Source: Axinella damicornis
Lineage: Eukaryota > Porifera > Demospongiae > Axinellida > Axinellidae
Assembly (NCBI GenBank): GCA_963931865.1
Contig: OZ007505.1
Location: 6,774,653 to 6,838,652, forward strand
Direction of reading: 5' to 3'
DNA length: 64,000 nt
The notes beneath the pieces are model-generated. The model worked only from the letters and a program-made list of their open reading frames with translations. It had not been told where the DNA came from and made no database searches. Positions within the stretch are counted from its first letter, which is position 1, and every line of letters starts with the position of its first letter. Position numbers and translations under genes: made by a program. Positions 40,235 to 53,000 of the stretch are shown one piece after another.

Positions 40235-43200
40235 CTACAGGTTGTCCAGCATGCTCTTCATGTGTTCATCCAGATTGCTGAACTGTTGCAGTGACTGGTG
40301 GACAAGCGTTGACATCACTTGGGGCCACAGCTGCTCAAATGTCTGTTGCTTCCTGTGAGTCATGAGGGTAGAGGAGAGGAGGTGGGAGCAAAAGGAAGTA
40401 GCCGCTGCACGTCTCATCTGCTGTCCCTGAAGGGGGGGGGAGGATACTGTACTGACTTCAGGTTGAGATCACAAACAATCAGGAACGTACAGCGTCGGCG
40501 GGTTCTGTGTGAATGCTGTAGTGGTGCAATGCAATCCTGCTGAGAGGCTCTTGATTGCCACCCCTGCATGTACGACAGAGAACTAGAATCAGGTAGCAGA
40601 CTGATTATCTTGCATGGATGCCATCAATTGCAAAGACCTTTGTGACCTGATTCTCAAGGTCAAGAAGGAATGACATTGTCAAAAGAAGAGCTACGCTCCA
40701 CCCTAGGAGCTCATTCCTGCTACAAACCTCTTGGCAGCATCGGAGCCTGGTATGGAGGTCCTTTTAGCACCAGTGCTTCTTGGCCTTTGAAATTAGAAAC
40801 ACATGATAAACACCACTTGCATGCAGTGATGTGAAGTACAGGCCATATACCTGACTACATAACTACTGCATTCCTCATTCGATGTGCTGCATATTAGGAT
40901 GCATGTACTTGGCCATGAAACGAGGGACTGGTTTGGCAAATGAAACGTGGGTGTGGCCCTCATTTGGCTTGCCTGCATCCTATTAACATTTGTGCACATT
41001 AATTTGAATATTTACCAGTCAAGAAACTATTCCCACTGATGTGTAATCTCTGTGCTCACTTACCTGTGTTTGCTAATGAGGGCCAACAGTCTCGCCCGAG
41101 GAAGCTGTGAGGTGGTCATTTCTCCCAGGCGGCCAAACAGCCCTTCTGCAGCTGCCACATCCTCCCGGGAGATAGAGGTGCTGTTCAACTGCGAGAGACC
41201 GAGGTGGTGGAGACGGAAGACAGTGTATGGAAGGAACAGCGTGTGATAAGTGATCGGGTTACCCCAGGGGGAGATGGTGAGGGAGTGGAGGGGGTACAAG
41301 AGCTGAGCCAGGGCATTCATCTGCTCCAACCCAGCAAGGTTGGTGCACTCAAAGGAGAGTGACTGGTGGTAAACAAGACATACAACCATAGTAATATTAT
41401 AATCATGGTAATAAATAGTGCCCAGCTTATTCTCCTACCGTTGAGTTGGGATAGCTGTGCGCTAGTTTTGGCAACCACGGAGCAATCTCCTCGAACTCAA
41501 TGCAGTGAAAGTGGATCTCTGTGACGGGCTGTGGGCCGTGGGGAGGAGACTCCAGGGCCTCTAGAGATCCAGCACCATAGAGGTGCAGGGAGGGGGCAGA
41601 GAGATCCACAAAGAATGTAGGGGCAAGGTGAGGGAGGGAGGAGGATCTGGGGAGACGGTGAGGGAAGAAAGTGGGTGAGGGAAAGAAGGTGGGTGGGTGG
41701 GTGGGAGGGAGGGAGGGAGGGAAGGAGGGAGGGAGGGGAGGGAGAGGCATGCACATAACTCCCATCCAGGGGCTACAGTGTATCTGACATATCGTACTGC
41801 TCTGTGTATACCTGAGTATATTACGTGATCTCTTCATCAGAGCAGCACTGCCAGCGAAACTCTGAGTACTGGTGGAGGAACCGAGGGCCAGACCTCTGGG
41901 ACGGAGGAGCACACACTATGCAGTACACAGCTGTAAAATATTGTCACATGTAGCAAAATCTAGTGGGATGTAACTGCAGTCGCTCCACTGCATATCACGT
42001 AAAGTGAAGTTTGGCAGAGAGAGGCGTAAAATACATGGATGTCACATGCAGCAGCAGATACTGGGCAGCTCTAAAATGGTATGCCGGTAGAACTGTACAG
42101 ATATCACACTAGTCTATATACATGTAGTCTTTGATGGCACACCTCAACTTGAAAACCTGGTGCCCTATTCACAGCCACACTTTCTTGCCACGCATTGCAA
42201 AATTAGTGGACTACCGTACTCAGGAGCCGCTTTGTGGCGCTCATAAGCTCCTGCCGTACTGTGCATCTGTATCAAGTGTGACGTAACTGCAGTTGCTCCA
42301 TGCACTGACACATACAGTGAAGTAGCCAGTCACTCAGACAGGGGAGGAATCAACTCACCCTAGTTGCTGGTGTGTGGCCTCCCAGTTCCTCCTAATGGCT
42401 GCAATGACTGCTGCCTTGTGGTCCTGTGGGGAGAACTACCTCACTAACACCAGGACTTGCAAGACCAGGTCTCACTCCTGAGATTGCCACTCAGCAAACG
42501 CTTGTTGCTAGCTGCTCTCATACTGCTAGCATAGCAAGAAGCATCGGTGGAGGCCCGGGAACGAGGCTGTCCAAACCAGCTGACAGAGGAGGGTGCAAGG
42601 TCACATTCCCAAGCGAGGGTCTGGGAATGAGGCTATTCTCACCTGCAGCTGTACCAGCTTGTGCATCTCCTTCATCCGCTCCTCCTCCTCCCTGGCTGCC
42701 GCCATTGCCTCACTGCGCTCTTCTTCCTGCATGTCAATTAGAAATTGAGGAAGGTCACTCTGTTACATGTATGTTGCAAGGCCTGTGTCAAATTTAGCAA
42801 CAAGTGACATAGCTGTTCATACTTGCAATATTTTTGAGCAGTTTAATTGTAAAGCAAGAAAGTGAACTGTGGCTACAAAGGGATGCTGAAGTGCTAGCAT
42901 AACTGAGGAGAAGTGGTACAGGTAAGCATTAATTATTAGCCTCGTTCCCAGGCCGCGTGGGAGAGAAAGCACTTTCTCTCTACGCGGCCTGGGAACAAGG
43001 ATGCACATACACGAAGTGACAAACACACATACATGTACACCAACACAAACAAACAAACACACATACATGTACACCAACACAAACAAACAAACACACACAC
43101 ACACACACACATGCACATGACTGGCTTCCCACCATGATTGGCTTCTGGTCAAGAGTCCGGAGGTTCCTGACATGGAAGATGGTGGACTGCCGATGATCAG

Positions 43201-45563
43201 GAGCGTTGGCCAGAGGGTTCCCGTCCAGCGTGAGCTCCGAGAGTGTGTCACACTGAGAAAGGCACGCAATGTCGTCAAAACTGCCAAGAAATTGACCAGT
43301 CATATATTAGTCACATGTCGTGTTGGTAGGCTGAAGGCAGGCAGGTCAGAGTGACGAAAGGAATAGCAACGCATCACTACATGTCAATCTTCTGTGTTAA
43401 ATCAAATACTAAATTCATCCATACTTATTGTAGCTCCCTAATCGATAGTCTCCTCACGTCTGGATTAGGTTGTGGCTCAGGAATAACCTTTGCAGATTTG
43501 GGAGCTCGTCCACTTCATACTGCAGATTGTGCAGAACAGAAAATGGATAACCAGTTTTAGCATTTTTCCTAATGTCAAAGTGCTGCTGCAATGGAGATCA
43601 TCAGATGGACCTACCACAAGCGTGATCCGGTTCCGGCGGAGGTTGAGTTCTGCCAGAGCCTGCAGGCCAGCAAGGCCAGAGACACACGTGATCTCATTGC
43701 CAGCCAGATTGAGCACCCTCAAGTGTGCGAGGTGGCCAAGATTCTCAATGTCATGAATCTGGGGCAAGAAAATATTTACATCATGCACTGCAGGCACCAT
43801 CATTGGCCACTTTCATCCCAGAATGCACGATAGCTCCGATCTAGGGCCTGAACAATTAGTTGACTAGTCGACTGAACCAAGGTTGTCGACTACATTTCTT
43901 GCATGTCAACTAGTCAAGAAGGCCAGCTTTACTCCATAGCATGTAGAGATGCTAGTGTGTTAGAACAAAAATATTCTGTGATGCCAGTGATTTTCAGTGA
44001 AGTGATTTGTGCTGTGTACAGCCAGTGTTGACATTCTGTCATCTCAGTTAGTATTCGACAGTTGACTAGTCGTGCAAACTACAAACCAAATAGTTGAATT
44101 TCCCTAGTCGTTCGAGCCCTACTCCGATCTAACATTTCCATCAGTAGGCACAGCCAACTGCAATGTAAACTGTACCTCCGACGTCCCAAGTTTCCAACTG
44201 TCATTATTGATTTTACCATGTTTCCATGCAGGTCCAGGACATCCAACTTTATCAGTGTCTGTAGACCTGATATTTTGCGAATCCTAGTGTGCATGCATGC
44301 AGGAAAAAGAATCAGAGATAAAGGAGAACATGTGAGACATTCTTCAATGGTACACTGAAGAGTCAACCTCAAGGAGGGCCAAACCTCTACAGTCCAAACA
44401 AAGGTGGGCAGGTCACATGACACCAACATTGAGACATGTGATCCTGAGGTTGAGTCATGTGGGCTCAGAGTTGAGTCATGTGACCTCTGGGTTGAACTCA
44501 TGTGATCCAAGTTCTGAGTCACAGTGCTCACCTGTTCTTTCCGAGCATGAGCACCCTCAGTGAGAGCAGTCCCTCAAGGCTGGCTATCTCATGAACAAGG
44601 TTGTCATAGAGGTCCAGAAACACCAGTCTCCTCAGGTTTGAGAGGTGCTGCAGCCGTGTGATTGCATTGTGCTGCAGGTTGAGCAAACGCAGCCGGTCTT
44701 CTCCCTCCAGAATGGGACATACCATGAGGTGTCTGCGGTCAAGATTCAGTCTATCGGGGTTCACAGCTCTCTCTTCTGGGGGGCGGTAGACCACTGGTAT
44801 GCCAGGTGCAATGGGTGACTCTGCAAAGATCACTTGGTCTCTAGCAATAGTCAGGTCAGTAGTAGGTTCCAATGGAGGCCGCCGTTTTGAACGAGAGAGT
44901 CTGCACTTAGTCATGGCAGCAGGAGGCAACCGCTCCTCCTTCCCACCCCAGTGGAGGGACTGGGCACCCACAAACAGATCTGGACCGTCAAAAATACAAA
45001 CATGACTAGTGGCTGAAGGGCATTTCCTATGGAATCTATCTATCTATCTATCCATTCATCTGGCGAAAACATTGCCAACCACCACTGAGCTCTGTGGTTA
45101 AGAATAGAAGCAACTGTAATTGGGCATCTTTTGAGAAGATGTAACTGCACAGCCCCACCCCCTTATTTAATAGATGGGGTCAATCATGACCTTAGCCTTG
45201 TTCCCAGGCATTCTCACCCCAGCGTTTGTCACTTCCAGTACTAAGGCATTAGTACTGCAAGCGACAAACGCTGGGGTGGGAAGGCCTGAGAACGAGGCTA
45301 TCATGGCCTAGGGTCAAAGATCATAGTCAACCAAGTTCGTGATGGACCAGCTCACATTGTCAAAAAACAAATCTTGCCATCTCCATAGAAACTCATTTTT
45401 GGGAGGGGTGTGTCCAGTGGGCATAATATTGTCACCTGTACACTACACAATCGTAGGCAGTCCTCTCACCATGTCTGGTGTCCTCAGGTCTGTGGGACAG
45501 CTGAAACTGTGACGGAAACCCCTCAGAGTGAAGAGGGTGGCGAGAGACTTCACCTGGCTGCAT
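40235..45563 (-). CDS. LRRC49: Leucine-rich repeat-containing protein 49 (tubulin polyglutamylase complex)
   Basis: Subunit of the TTLL1 tubulin polyglutamylase complex. Exons in transcript order: 45470-45563, 44532-44979, 44217-44283, 43615-43758, 43458-43519, 43133-43280, 42643-42726, 42359-42423, 41812-41895, 41439-41646, 41064-41362, 40728-40784, 40491-40563, 40235-40426 (674 aa; human 686). A divergent N-terminus leads to LMVCPILEGEDRLRLLNLQHN and six LRRs, e.g. LVFLDLYDN, LRVLMLGKN, LDVLDLHGN, LRVLNLAGN, LAELNLRRN and LQRLFLSHN. An LRR cap follows (LTLDGNPLA), then a Glu-rich coiled coil and the conserved C-terminal domain (LHLYGAGSLEALE, PWGNPITYHTLFLPYTVFRL). The final helix carries QLWPQV. 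The ATG at 45561-45563 is the first that joins in phase. The last intron-rich 3' part (exons at 40728 and 40491) is less conserved. Confidence 0.95.
42937..42997. mobile_element. Short MULE-like MITE
   Basis: TAGCCTCGTTCCCAGGCCGC pairs with GCGGCCTGGGAACAAGG, and an inner stem GAGAGAAAG pairs with CTTTCTCTC. The right end is eroded. It lies in an LRRC49 intron. Two half-copies sit at 42550-42570 and 42600-42634. Confidence 0.75.
43842..44121. mobile_element. hAT-type MITE
   Basis: A 280-bp element starting TAGGGCCTGAAC and ending GTTCGAGCCCTA, with an exact 8-bp target duplication CTCCGATC (43834-43841 and 44122-44129). Sub-terminal GTTGACTAGTCGAC motifs recur inside. It lies in an LRRC49 intron. 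Confidence 0.88.
45193..45300. mobile_element. MULE-like MITE
   Basis: Long hairpin with an inner AGCGTTTGTC/GACAAACGCT stem. The duplication is TCATGACCT against TCATGGCCT (8 of 9). It lies in LRRC49 intron 1. Confidence 0.88.
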
Positions 45564-47025
45564 GTATTTGGACGGGAGCAGAAAACATACAGTTAGCTCC
45601 TGGTATTGTCTAGCCTCGTTCCCAGGCTGTTTCTCCTACAGCCGGGGAACAAGGCTAGGTAGAGCACTGCATCTGTTAGTTTGTCAGACCATGAGAAAGA
45701 TGACCACAGATGGAATGCCTGCCTGGCTGCAGCTATTTTGGGCCTCACCAGTGCAAATTGTACTGCTCACATTGATTTAGAACGGTACCATCATGACCAT
45801 GCACTAGTCTCGTTCCCAGCCCCCCAGCACGGATCGCTTTCCAGTATCCCTGCGTGTGATACTGGAAGCAATCCACGCTGGGGTTGGTTTGGGGCTGGGA
45901 ACGAGACTAACCATGCACCTGCTCTCGTTCCCAGACTGTGAAATGGATAACCATGCAGATGCACCTCCCTCCATAGATAGTATTAAATTTTGGGATTCGG
46001 AATTAAGGGTGTCAACATCATGTGCCATGGCGCATGCCATGGCATGCCGGCATACCGCATGCATGCACATAAATTATGCGCACCCACCTGGCCATCAGGC
46101 ACTAGCTCCAGGAGGTAGCTGGAAGCCCCCAGTCTCCGCGGAACGCTCCCTATATAAAGACATAAACAGTAGAGGCGTACAAGACATCAGTACGCTGTAA
46201 AAGCAAACCTCTTTGTGGGCGATTGCTGCTATCCATTCATGACGTGCGCTTTATCTAGAAATATGCCTACATCGTCCAATTAAAGCCCACCTCACGAGAC
46301 GAAAGCTGAAAACATGTGAAAAGGAGAAACTACTAGTACTAGGTATGGTATCCTCCTCCTCTGATTCTTTGATTGGTATAGTGATCTCCTGGTAGACCAG
46401 CTGTTGTTATATACATGTATCTGATTCACTTCCCTAGCAGCTTCTACAAGCTTAAGGTGCATGGTTATAATACTCCAAAAGCACCGTAGCTGAGAAACCA
46501 GAGATTGTGACCCCGTGTACGGTGGATGGGTGTGGCAGGTTGTTCCCATGGTCACAGAGTCACCACTTTAGCCTGCAGCTAGTGTACGTACATGGTCTCA
46601 CAGTTGATCAGGCAGTTTTTGGACAGTCACAGATTGTGACTGGGCCCAGTCATAGCTCTAAAGTACGGTGTGTATTGGAGTGACCACCCCTTGACTTACA
46701 TGTTGACTGTAGAAGCGTTTGCGACTGTGATTAAAATAGAATTGAGCAACTAAATTCAATAGATCAACAATTTACTGAGGAACAGAGACTACATTTGTGT
46801 CCTTTGAATCCGGCCCTCTAAGTCAGGCGGTCAAGAGCTTTAAATTGAGGAGAACAATCAAGTGATCAGGGACAATTTTCACTGATCAAGGTCCTTGATT
46901 CCGAGCACAAACGTTTCTATGGGTGATTTGCAAGTGATTACCCCTTGTGCTCTTCATGCATATGCAGGAGGGTATGCCTGAGCCATCATACTTTGTTTCT
47001 TTTCTCATAGCTGGTGACGGCAGTA
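45564..47025. other. LRRC49-RGP1 divergent spacer
   Basis: Contains two TAGCCTCG-family MITEs. One is at 45611-45657 with weak flanks. The other is at 45805-45909 with a perfect 9-bp duplication ACCATGCAC. A short minus-strand open stretch near 46095-46150 ends in a good donor (GATGGCCAG/GTGGGT) but its phase does not fit LRRC49; it could be an untranslated first exon. Promoters for both genes must lie here. Confidence 0.6.
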
Positions 47026-50000
47026 ATGATAGAATTGCGTGCAGAGCTGCAGGGTGTGGGAGTGTACCTGGCTGGGGAGTGGGTGTCATGTGCCATCACA
47101 TTCACCAACCAAGGAGAGGGGGAGGAGACTCTGGCATGGGCCGGGGCCCAGGTGCACTGTCAGTGCTGCTACCGGGAAAATGTAGTACGTATGGACACGT
47201 TGCAGCTGCCCCATCGCTCCCCCAACACGGATACTGCATTCGTGCCCAATCGAGGTGGGTTTATTAGCCAGGACAACTGACCATACAGCCCCACCTTCTG
47301 TGTTACGTCCTCAGGTACTTAGAAGAGTAGGACTGGGAAAAGGGGCTGTGCCCTATGGTGACCTGGGGTGGTCAGTGGGGTGTCATTGCACCCTGCGATT
47401 GAGGCCTGGGGTGGACCGTGTGAGGGGTTGAGCCCTGCAATGTCCTATTAAGTGCAGTCAAATTGCTCATCTAGTAATTAATCACCATAGCAATTATCCT
47501 ATTAATCATAATTTAGTACGTACTTGAGCTCCATTGAAGAGTGATCCTGTTTGTGTTGTATAGTTGTACCTACTTGTACCATAAACAATTAGCAAGCTGA
47601 TTGGTGAATAAGTGTGCAAAGAGTGTAATAGCGTAATAGCGCACTGATTGGATAAATTTAATGGTTTGTTAGCAATGGCATAAAATTGTAGCAATTTTCA
47701 CCGGCACAAAGCACGAGACTATGGCACAGCACTTACATGTATGTGGCGGAAAGTCTTGCCTACTATTTCAACAGTCCAGCATACACATGCTGGACAAACT
47801 TCCGTCTCTTCTATCTATTGAGAAGGTTCGTTCACTGTGTTGGGCTGTAAAACATTCGGTGGACCGGACATAGTGAGTCTAGACCCTGTCGATCACACAC
47901 ACACCATGCACATTCTGCACAATTCATGTGTCAGTGGGCCAGGCATAGAGAGTATAGCCTGCATGCATGCATATGCTAGACCCTCTGCTTGACCTATCAC
48001 ACACACCATGACATGCGTCAGTGGGCCGGGCGTAGTGAGTCTAGCCTGCTCAGCTTAATTGTCAAACACACCATGCACATGCGTCAGTGGCACCGATGGA
48101 CCCTCCCTGCTCGGCCTGTCACACACACCATGCACTCGGTGTGCTGGGCATAGAAAGTCTAGAGTGATTCATCTGCCACACGACCCTAGCTGAAATTGAG
48201 CAACAGCGCTTTTCAAAATCTGTGTTCTACATTTTGTGGCATGCAGTTACAAAACTTGGTTACAATTGAAACACAGCACTCCACCTACCAAGACTGTACT
48301 GTTGTACCTAACCTCATTCCCAGGCTCCCCCCTGCACAGCAAGGGAGCCTGGGAACGAGGCTATCTGTACCTAACTACTGCTAGTCAGTGGCAGTCCAGT
48401 GTACGTCCGCAGTTTGTCTGTTAGTGGTGGGGTGTTGGAGGTCTGCGGACTGGTACCATCGTCCCAGAGGAAGAAGTTGAGTATGTTGGGGCCGAAGTAG
48501 AGCTTTGTGTTGGAGGTGATGGCTTGATATCGCATGACCTCCAGGAACTCAGGAGTTAGTTCACGAGACTAAGCATCAAGGCAGTGCATCAGGACAGTCG
48601 TAAGGTTACAAATGCTGTAAAACATGATACGTACAACACGCGTAGAAACTATTTCTATTTCTCTCTCGTCACTCTGACAATGTGCTGAGTGTGAGGACAT
48701 ACATGTGTGCAATACACTGGGCCTAATGTAAAAGAAAAAGAAACTTGGTGTTGCCACAACATGCCACGCATGACCTGCACATGCCTAGGTCAAAATTGGC
48801 TTGATGCAATTGTGTGACGTCAAGGGCGTATCGAGCCGGTCGATGCACCCTTGGTGACGTAAAATCATTCATTGCTCATGTCAGCTCGTGCAATTTTGGC
48901 AGTAGTAGCGCTCGTAACTGGACCATATAGCACTCGGCTATGCCTCATACAATTGATGCCAGTTGCTCATGCCAAATTGCATCACATCAAAAGCACATAA
49001 TGACGTAAAGAGCATACCCCTATGTTTGTCTCGTCTGTTGCCATTGGTCATCAAGTGTGGAGTGAAGTTGCATGGGGAAACCGATGCAAACAGTACACAA
49101 CTGTATAGAGACACCAGAGACGAAATGCATGGTAGCTAATGGATACAAGACAAAAAAATAGCGCATCATGTAGTCTAAGAGTGGATGTCAGAGATTGTGT
49201 ATTGGTAGCCTCGTTCCCAGGCCCGCGCACCGCTTTTACGTACTGCAAGTGACGAAAAGCTGGGCGGGGGGCCTGGGAACGGTTCCAGTGTAATGGGGAA
49301 AAACTTTCTATTCTTTGCAGGTGAGCGAGGCTATACTGTGCTATCCTCCCCCTCCTCGGTGCTCTTCTGTAACCTAACCCTGCAGCCCAGAGAAAGCAAA
49401 ACTGGTGAGCACAGGCTTTGTTTCCATCTCTTTCCCAGGAAATGGATGAAAAGTTGGGAGAGAGCCTCGTTCATTATAACATGAGCAGATTAAAGAACAT
49501 TCATTGTGTGTAAGTAAAGTACGTGATTGGATGGGATGTACATGCACGAGATTGCTGTTTTTCAGTTAGGAGCAGGCATGATTTAAATTCTTGTGATCGA
49601 TCGAGAATGCAATTCCTTGCAGTGATTTATAGCGAGAAGATCCCGTCCGGTGGCCCGCCCTCCTTCAGTGGGAGGCTGGTGAAGTACAGCTACAAGCTTG
49701 CAGTGGGGGCACAGAAGCCCAACTGTCCTGCCAGTATCGTCCGTATCCCCTTCCGAGTGATGACCATCCCAGGTGAGTCGTGTTGATGGTCTACTGGGAA
49801 GTGTAGTGATTTTACTGTAGTATACTGTGATATACTGTAGTGTGCTGTGATTTACTTTGGTGTGCTGTGCTCCCACAAACACACACTTGCCACACACACA
49901 CACACACTTACAGACTCTCTGTGCAGTAGTACAGCTGAACCTTCCCCAAAGGACTCCAACCCCTTCCTAGCAGCGGAGGTGAAGGAGGACCCCTCCCTCG

Positions 50001-53000
50001 AACTTGCTCTGCAAGCCCTCGCCATAGAGACATCTCGAAGAACAACAAGTAGGCAGGACAATGTGTACATACAATGTAGTCCCGTTCCCAGACCCCATCC
50101 CTGGCTAGGATATGACACTGAGCCAAGGAAACTCTACACAAATTCTGCATCTTGAATGAGTCACGGTGGTATACATTTTTGGGTTGGTAATGGTCTGACC
50201 ACAACTGACCAACTTCATAAGAGACCCTGACGATCGCCATTTTTTGCCAACCATATAGTCATGGCGAAAGGTTTCGGCACAAATCTTGATATGTGACTGA
50301 CTCACTTATTACCATTATGCTGTGCTAGCCTAGGGACTAGGCAAGTAGATATGGCAGCACAACGAGACAGGGGCTCCAATGTTCGACCATTTGCGACACA
50401 CTTATATAGCTGATACCCTCCTCCTCTCCGCAATTGTGGGAATGCTTGGTACAAAACTTCACGGAATTCCTCCGGCCCCACATCCACAGAGTCTATTGCA
50501 ACCTCTTTGTCTCCTGATCCTGCTTCGAATAACTCGTCCTTCTCTGGTCTGGTACGCCAGGCACATGAACTTGTGCTTCCACTGCGGGTGCTCAAGCTTT
50601 TTACGCTTGTTAGCGCTACTGAAGTACAATGCAGACATCTCCTTCCACGCTTTCCCTTTCTTCTTATCTCTGCTCTTCTCTGCATTCAAGCCAGCCTTCA
50701 TCCGTTTCAGTGCACCAAGGGCTTGTTCCGCCATACCAACCCCACCTGCAGTATGGCTATGGCACAAGTGCATACTGCATGTACGTACAAACTTACACAC
50801 ACTACAGCCATATAGCTTATTGCTGGGATAGGTAGATACAACTGCTTATGTATATATACCTTTCGAGCCAGAAGAGGAAGAATCTCTCTCTGGAATGGTA
50901 GACTGGGTAGGTGCTCCCCGTGGCCATGAGGTACTTGCTAACGACTCTAGTGGCAAGGATGCCAGGGTTGAGATTGCATGTTGAGCTCTTTTCACCTCCT
51001 CTTCGGAGAGCAGACGAGGATTAGCAGGGATAGGACTACATTTCTTTTCCTCCATCTTTGAAACACGAGTCCGCTGCTGCGCATGCGCAATACAAGGGGC
51101 ACGCATTTTCCACTTGGGGATCAGTGGGGTTGTGGTTTCCACTTCAGGGGGATCAGGAAGACGGACAATTTTCCGCCGATTCCTGCGGTAGCGCGGTAAG
51201 AACCATCTGGAGTTCAACATGGATTGACTGAGGGCCAACCTCTTCCTCAACATTCGCCTCCTTTTTCACGATCAGGAATCCAGACTGTGTCCCAAGGTGC
51301 CAATGGTGGTAGCTCTTGAGCTCCGTGATGATTATCCAAGTTGTCTTTCTGCCTGGCTTTGATCTTCTGATCCTTGGTTTGCAGAGATTTGTGATCTACA
51401 GCTTTAGGGGCTCTCTACTTCCGGGTAGTGGGGACTGTGCTTCGGAGCACCCAGCTCATCAAGAGCTCTGAAGGACTGTAGCCCAACTGCAGTGGTGTAG
51501 TGTGGTAGGAAAGCGGAGCTAGGTATGGGTCATCACTTTTCTTGAGCAGATTCTTGATTGTGCCCACAGCTCTTTCTGCCTCCCCATTGCTCTGCGGAGT
51601 ATGCATAAGCAGTATAGTGGGGGCCATTGTTGGAGACCATGATCTCCGGGATGTCGTGCTGTGCAATGTGCAAATAAATTATGCTCTTGGTATGCACGAT
51701 GACCTCCTCCACTGTTGGTCGGTTCAGTCGGGCGATTTCAATGAATCGGGAGTAGTAATCTACGACAATCAAGTATATATATGCTTCCTTTTCCACTCGA
51801 AAAGGTCAGTCACAACCTTCTGCCAAGGTAGCTCAGGTAATGCATGCGCAGAAGGTGTCAATGGTTGCACTCTCTGCTTCTGAGCTTTGCAGCACTTCAG
51901 AACAGTTTCGAACAAGTTCCTCCAGTTCTGTGGAGATTCCGGGCCACGAGACACTCTGCCTCACTTTCTCCCTACATTTCGTGATGCCCTGGTGCCCAAT
52001 GTGAATTTTGCTCATCTCATTGCAGACCGAGGGAGGAGGAATCACAATGTAGCTGCCTCGCATCAACAGGCCATTCACTACCGAGAACTCAGCTGCCATT
52101 GGGAAGTATAGTCGTAGGACAGCTGTCAGTGACTGCTTGCTTGGCCACCCCGACTGGCAGAAAACCGCTATCTGCTGGCACGTCTCATCCTCTTTCTGGT
52201 GCCGTCTGATTTCTTTGACTCATATAAAGTCAACGCATCTTCCCCGCTGTTTCTAATTCAGCAATCTTAAGTGATAATTACGTTCGTTGCTAAGTGATCG
52301 TTTCAGTGCACATGCGTACAAACGTGAAAATGGCGTGACAAATGAAGCCATAGTTATTGAGTGGGCAGCTGCAGCCGCCTGGTGAAGACTTGGAGGTAGC
52401 GAAAAAGCGATGGGTCGTTGCACTGCTCAGTTGAAAATGCTGCTGTTTCGTGCGAAAACCATCGTGACAGATTGAGGCAACGTTGAGCTAAGTTGTCTGA
52501 AGAAGAAGAAAGAAAAACAATTTGCCCGTTTTGCGAGTGCCTGGTGTGGTACTTTCGCGACGCGAGGAGTCTTGTTGGTCATGAAAACACTCGAAGATGA
52601 ACAGTATGTAGTTATAAAGGCTTATAAGTGTACCGTTTCTGAGATTTGGAGAGATTTTTTTGTATTAGCATATATTGCGTGTACGTCATACCCCTACATA
52701 TAGCAAGGATAATTAAAACGAAACGTGGATTGGAAACGGCAATATAGATGATGTCACAATCCGCGTTGCGCATATAACGGAGGGTATACGGAAGGAGTAC
52801 GTGCAGGCGCCCGGCACCGCGTTTACTCGATTATGACTGCACTATGGCTGAACAACAAGATCGAGAGCTGATCATGATCATGAGCGACGCATCTAATTCT
52901 GATTCAGACGAAGATGAGCCCGTTATTGTGTTAGCAGATGTGAGTGTGACACAGCCAGTTCGTGTGTTAATGAGTGTTCTCCGTGATGCTAAGGAGGAAG

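Noticed and set aside
46095..46160. Minus-strand first coding exon of LRRC49 (GASSYLLELVPDGQ)
   Set aside because: Its donor phase would give stops when joined to the exon at 45470-45563, which has its own in-frame ATG. Kept only as a possible untranslated exon.
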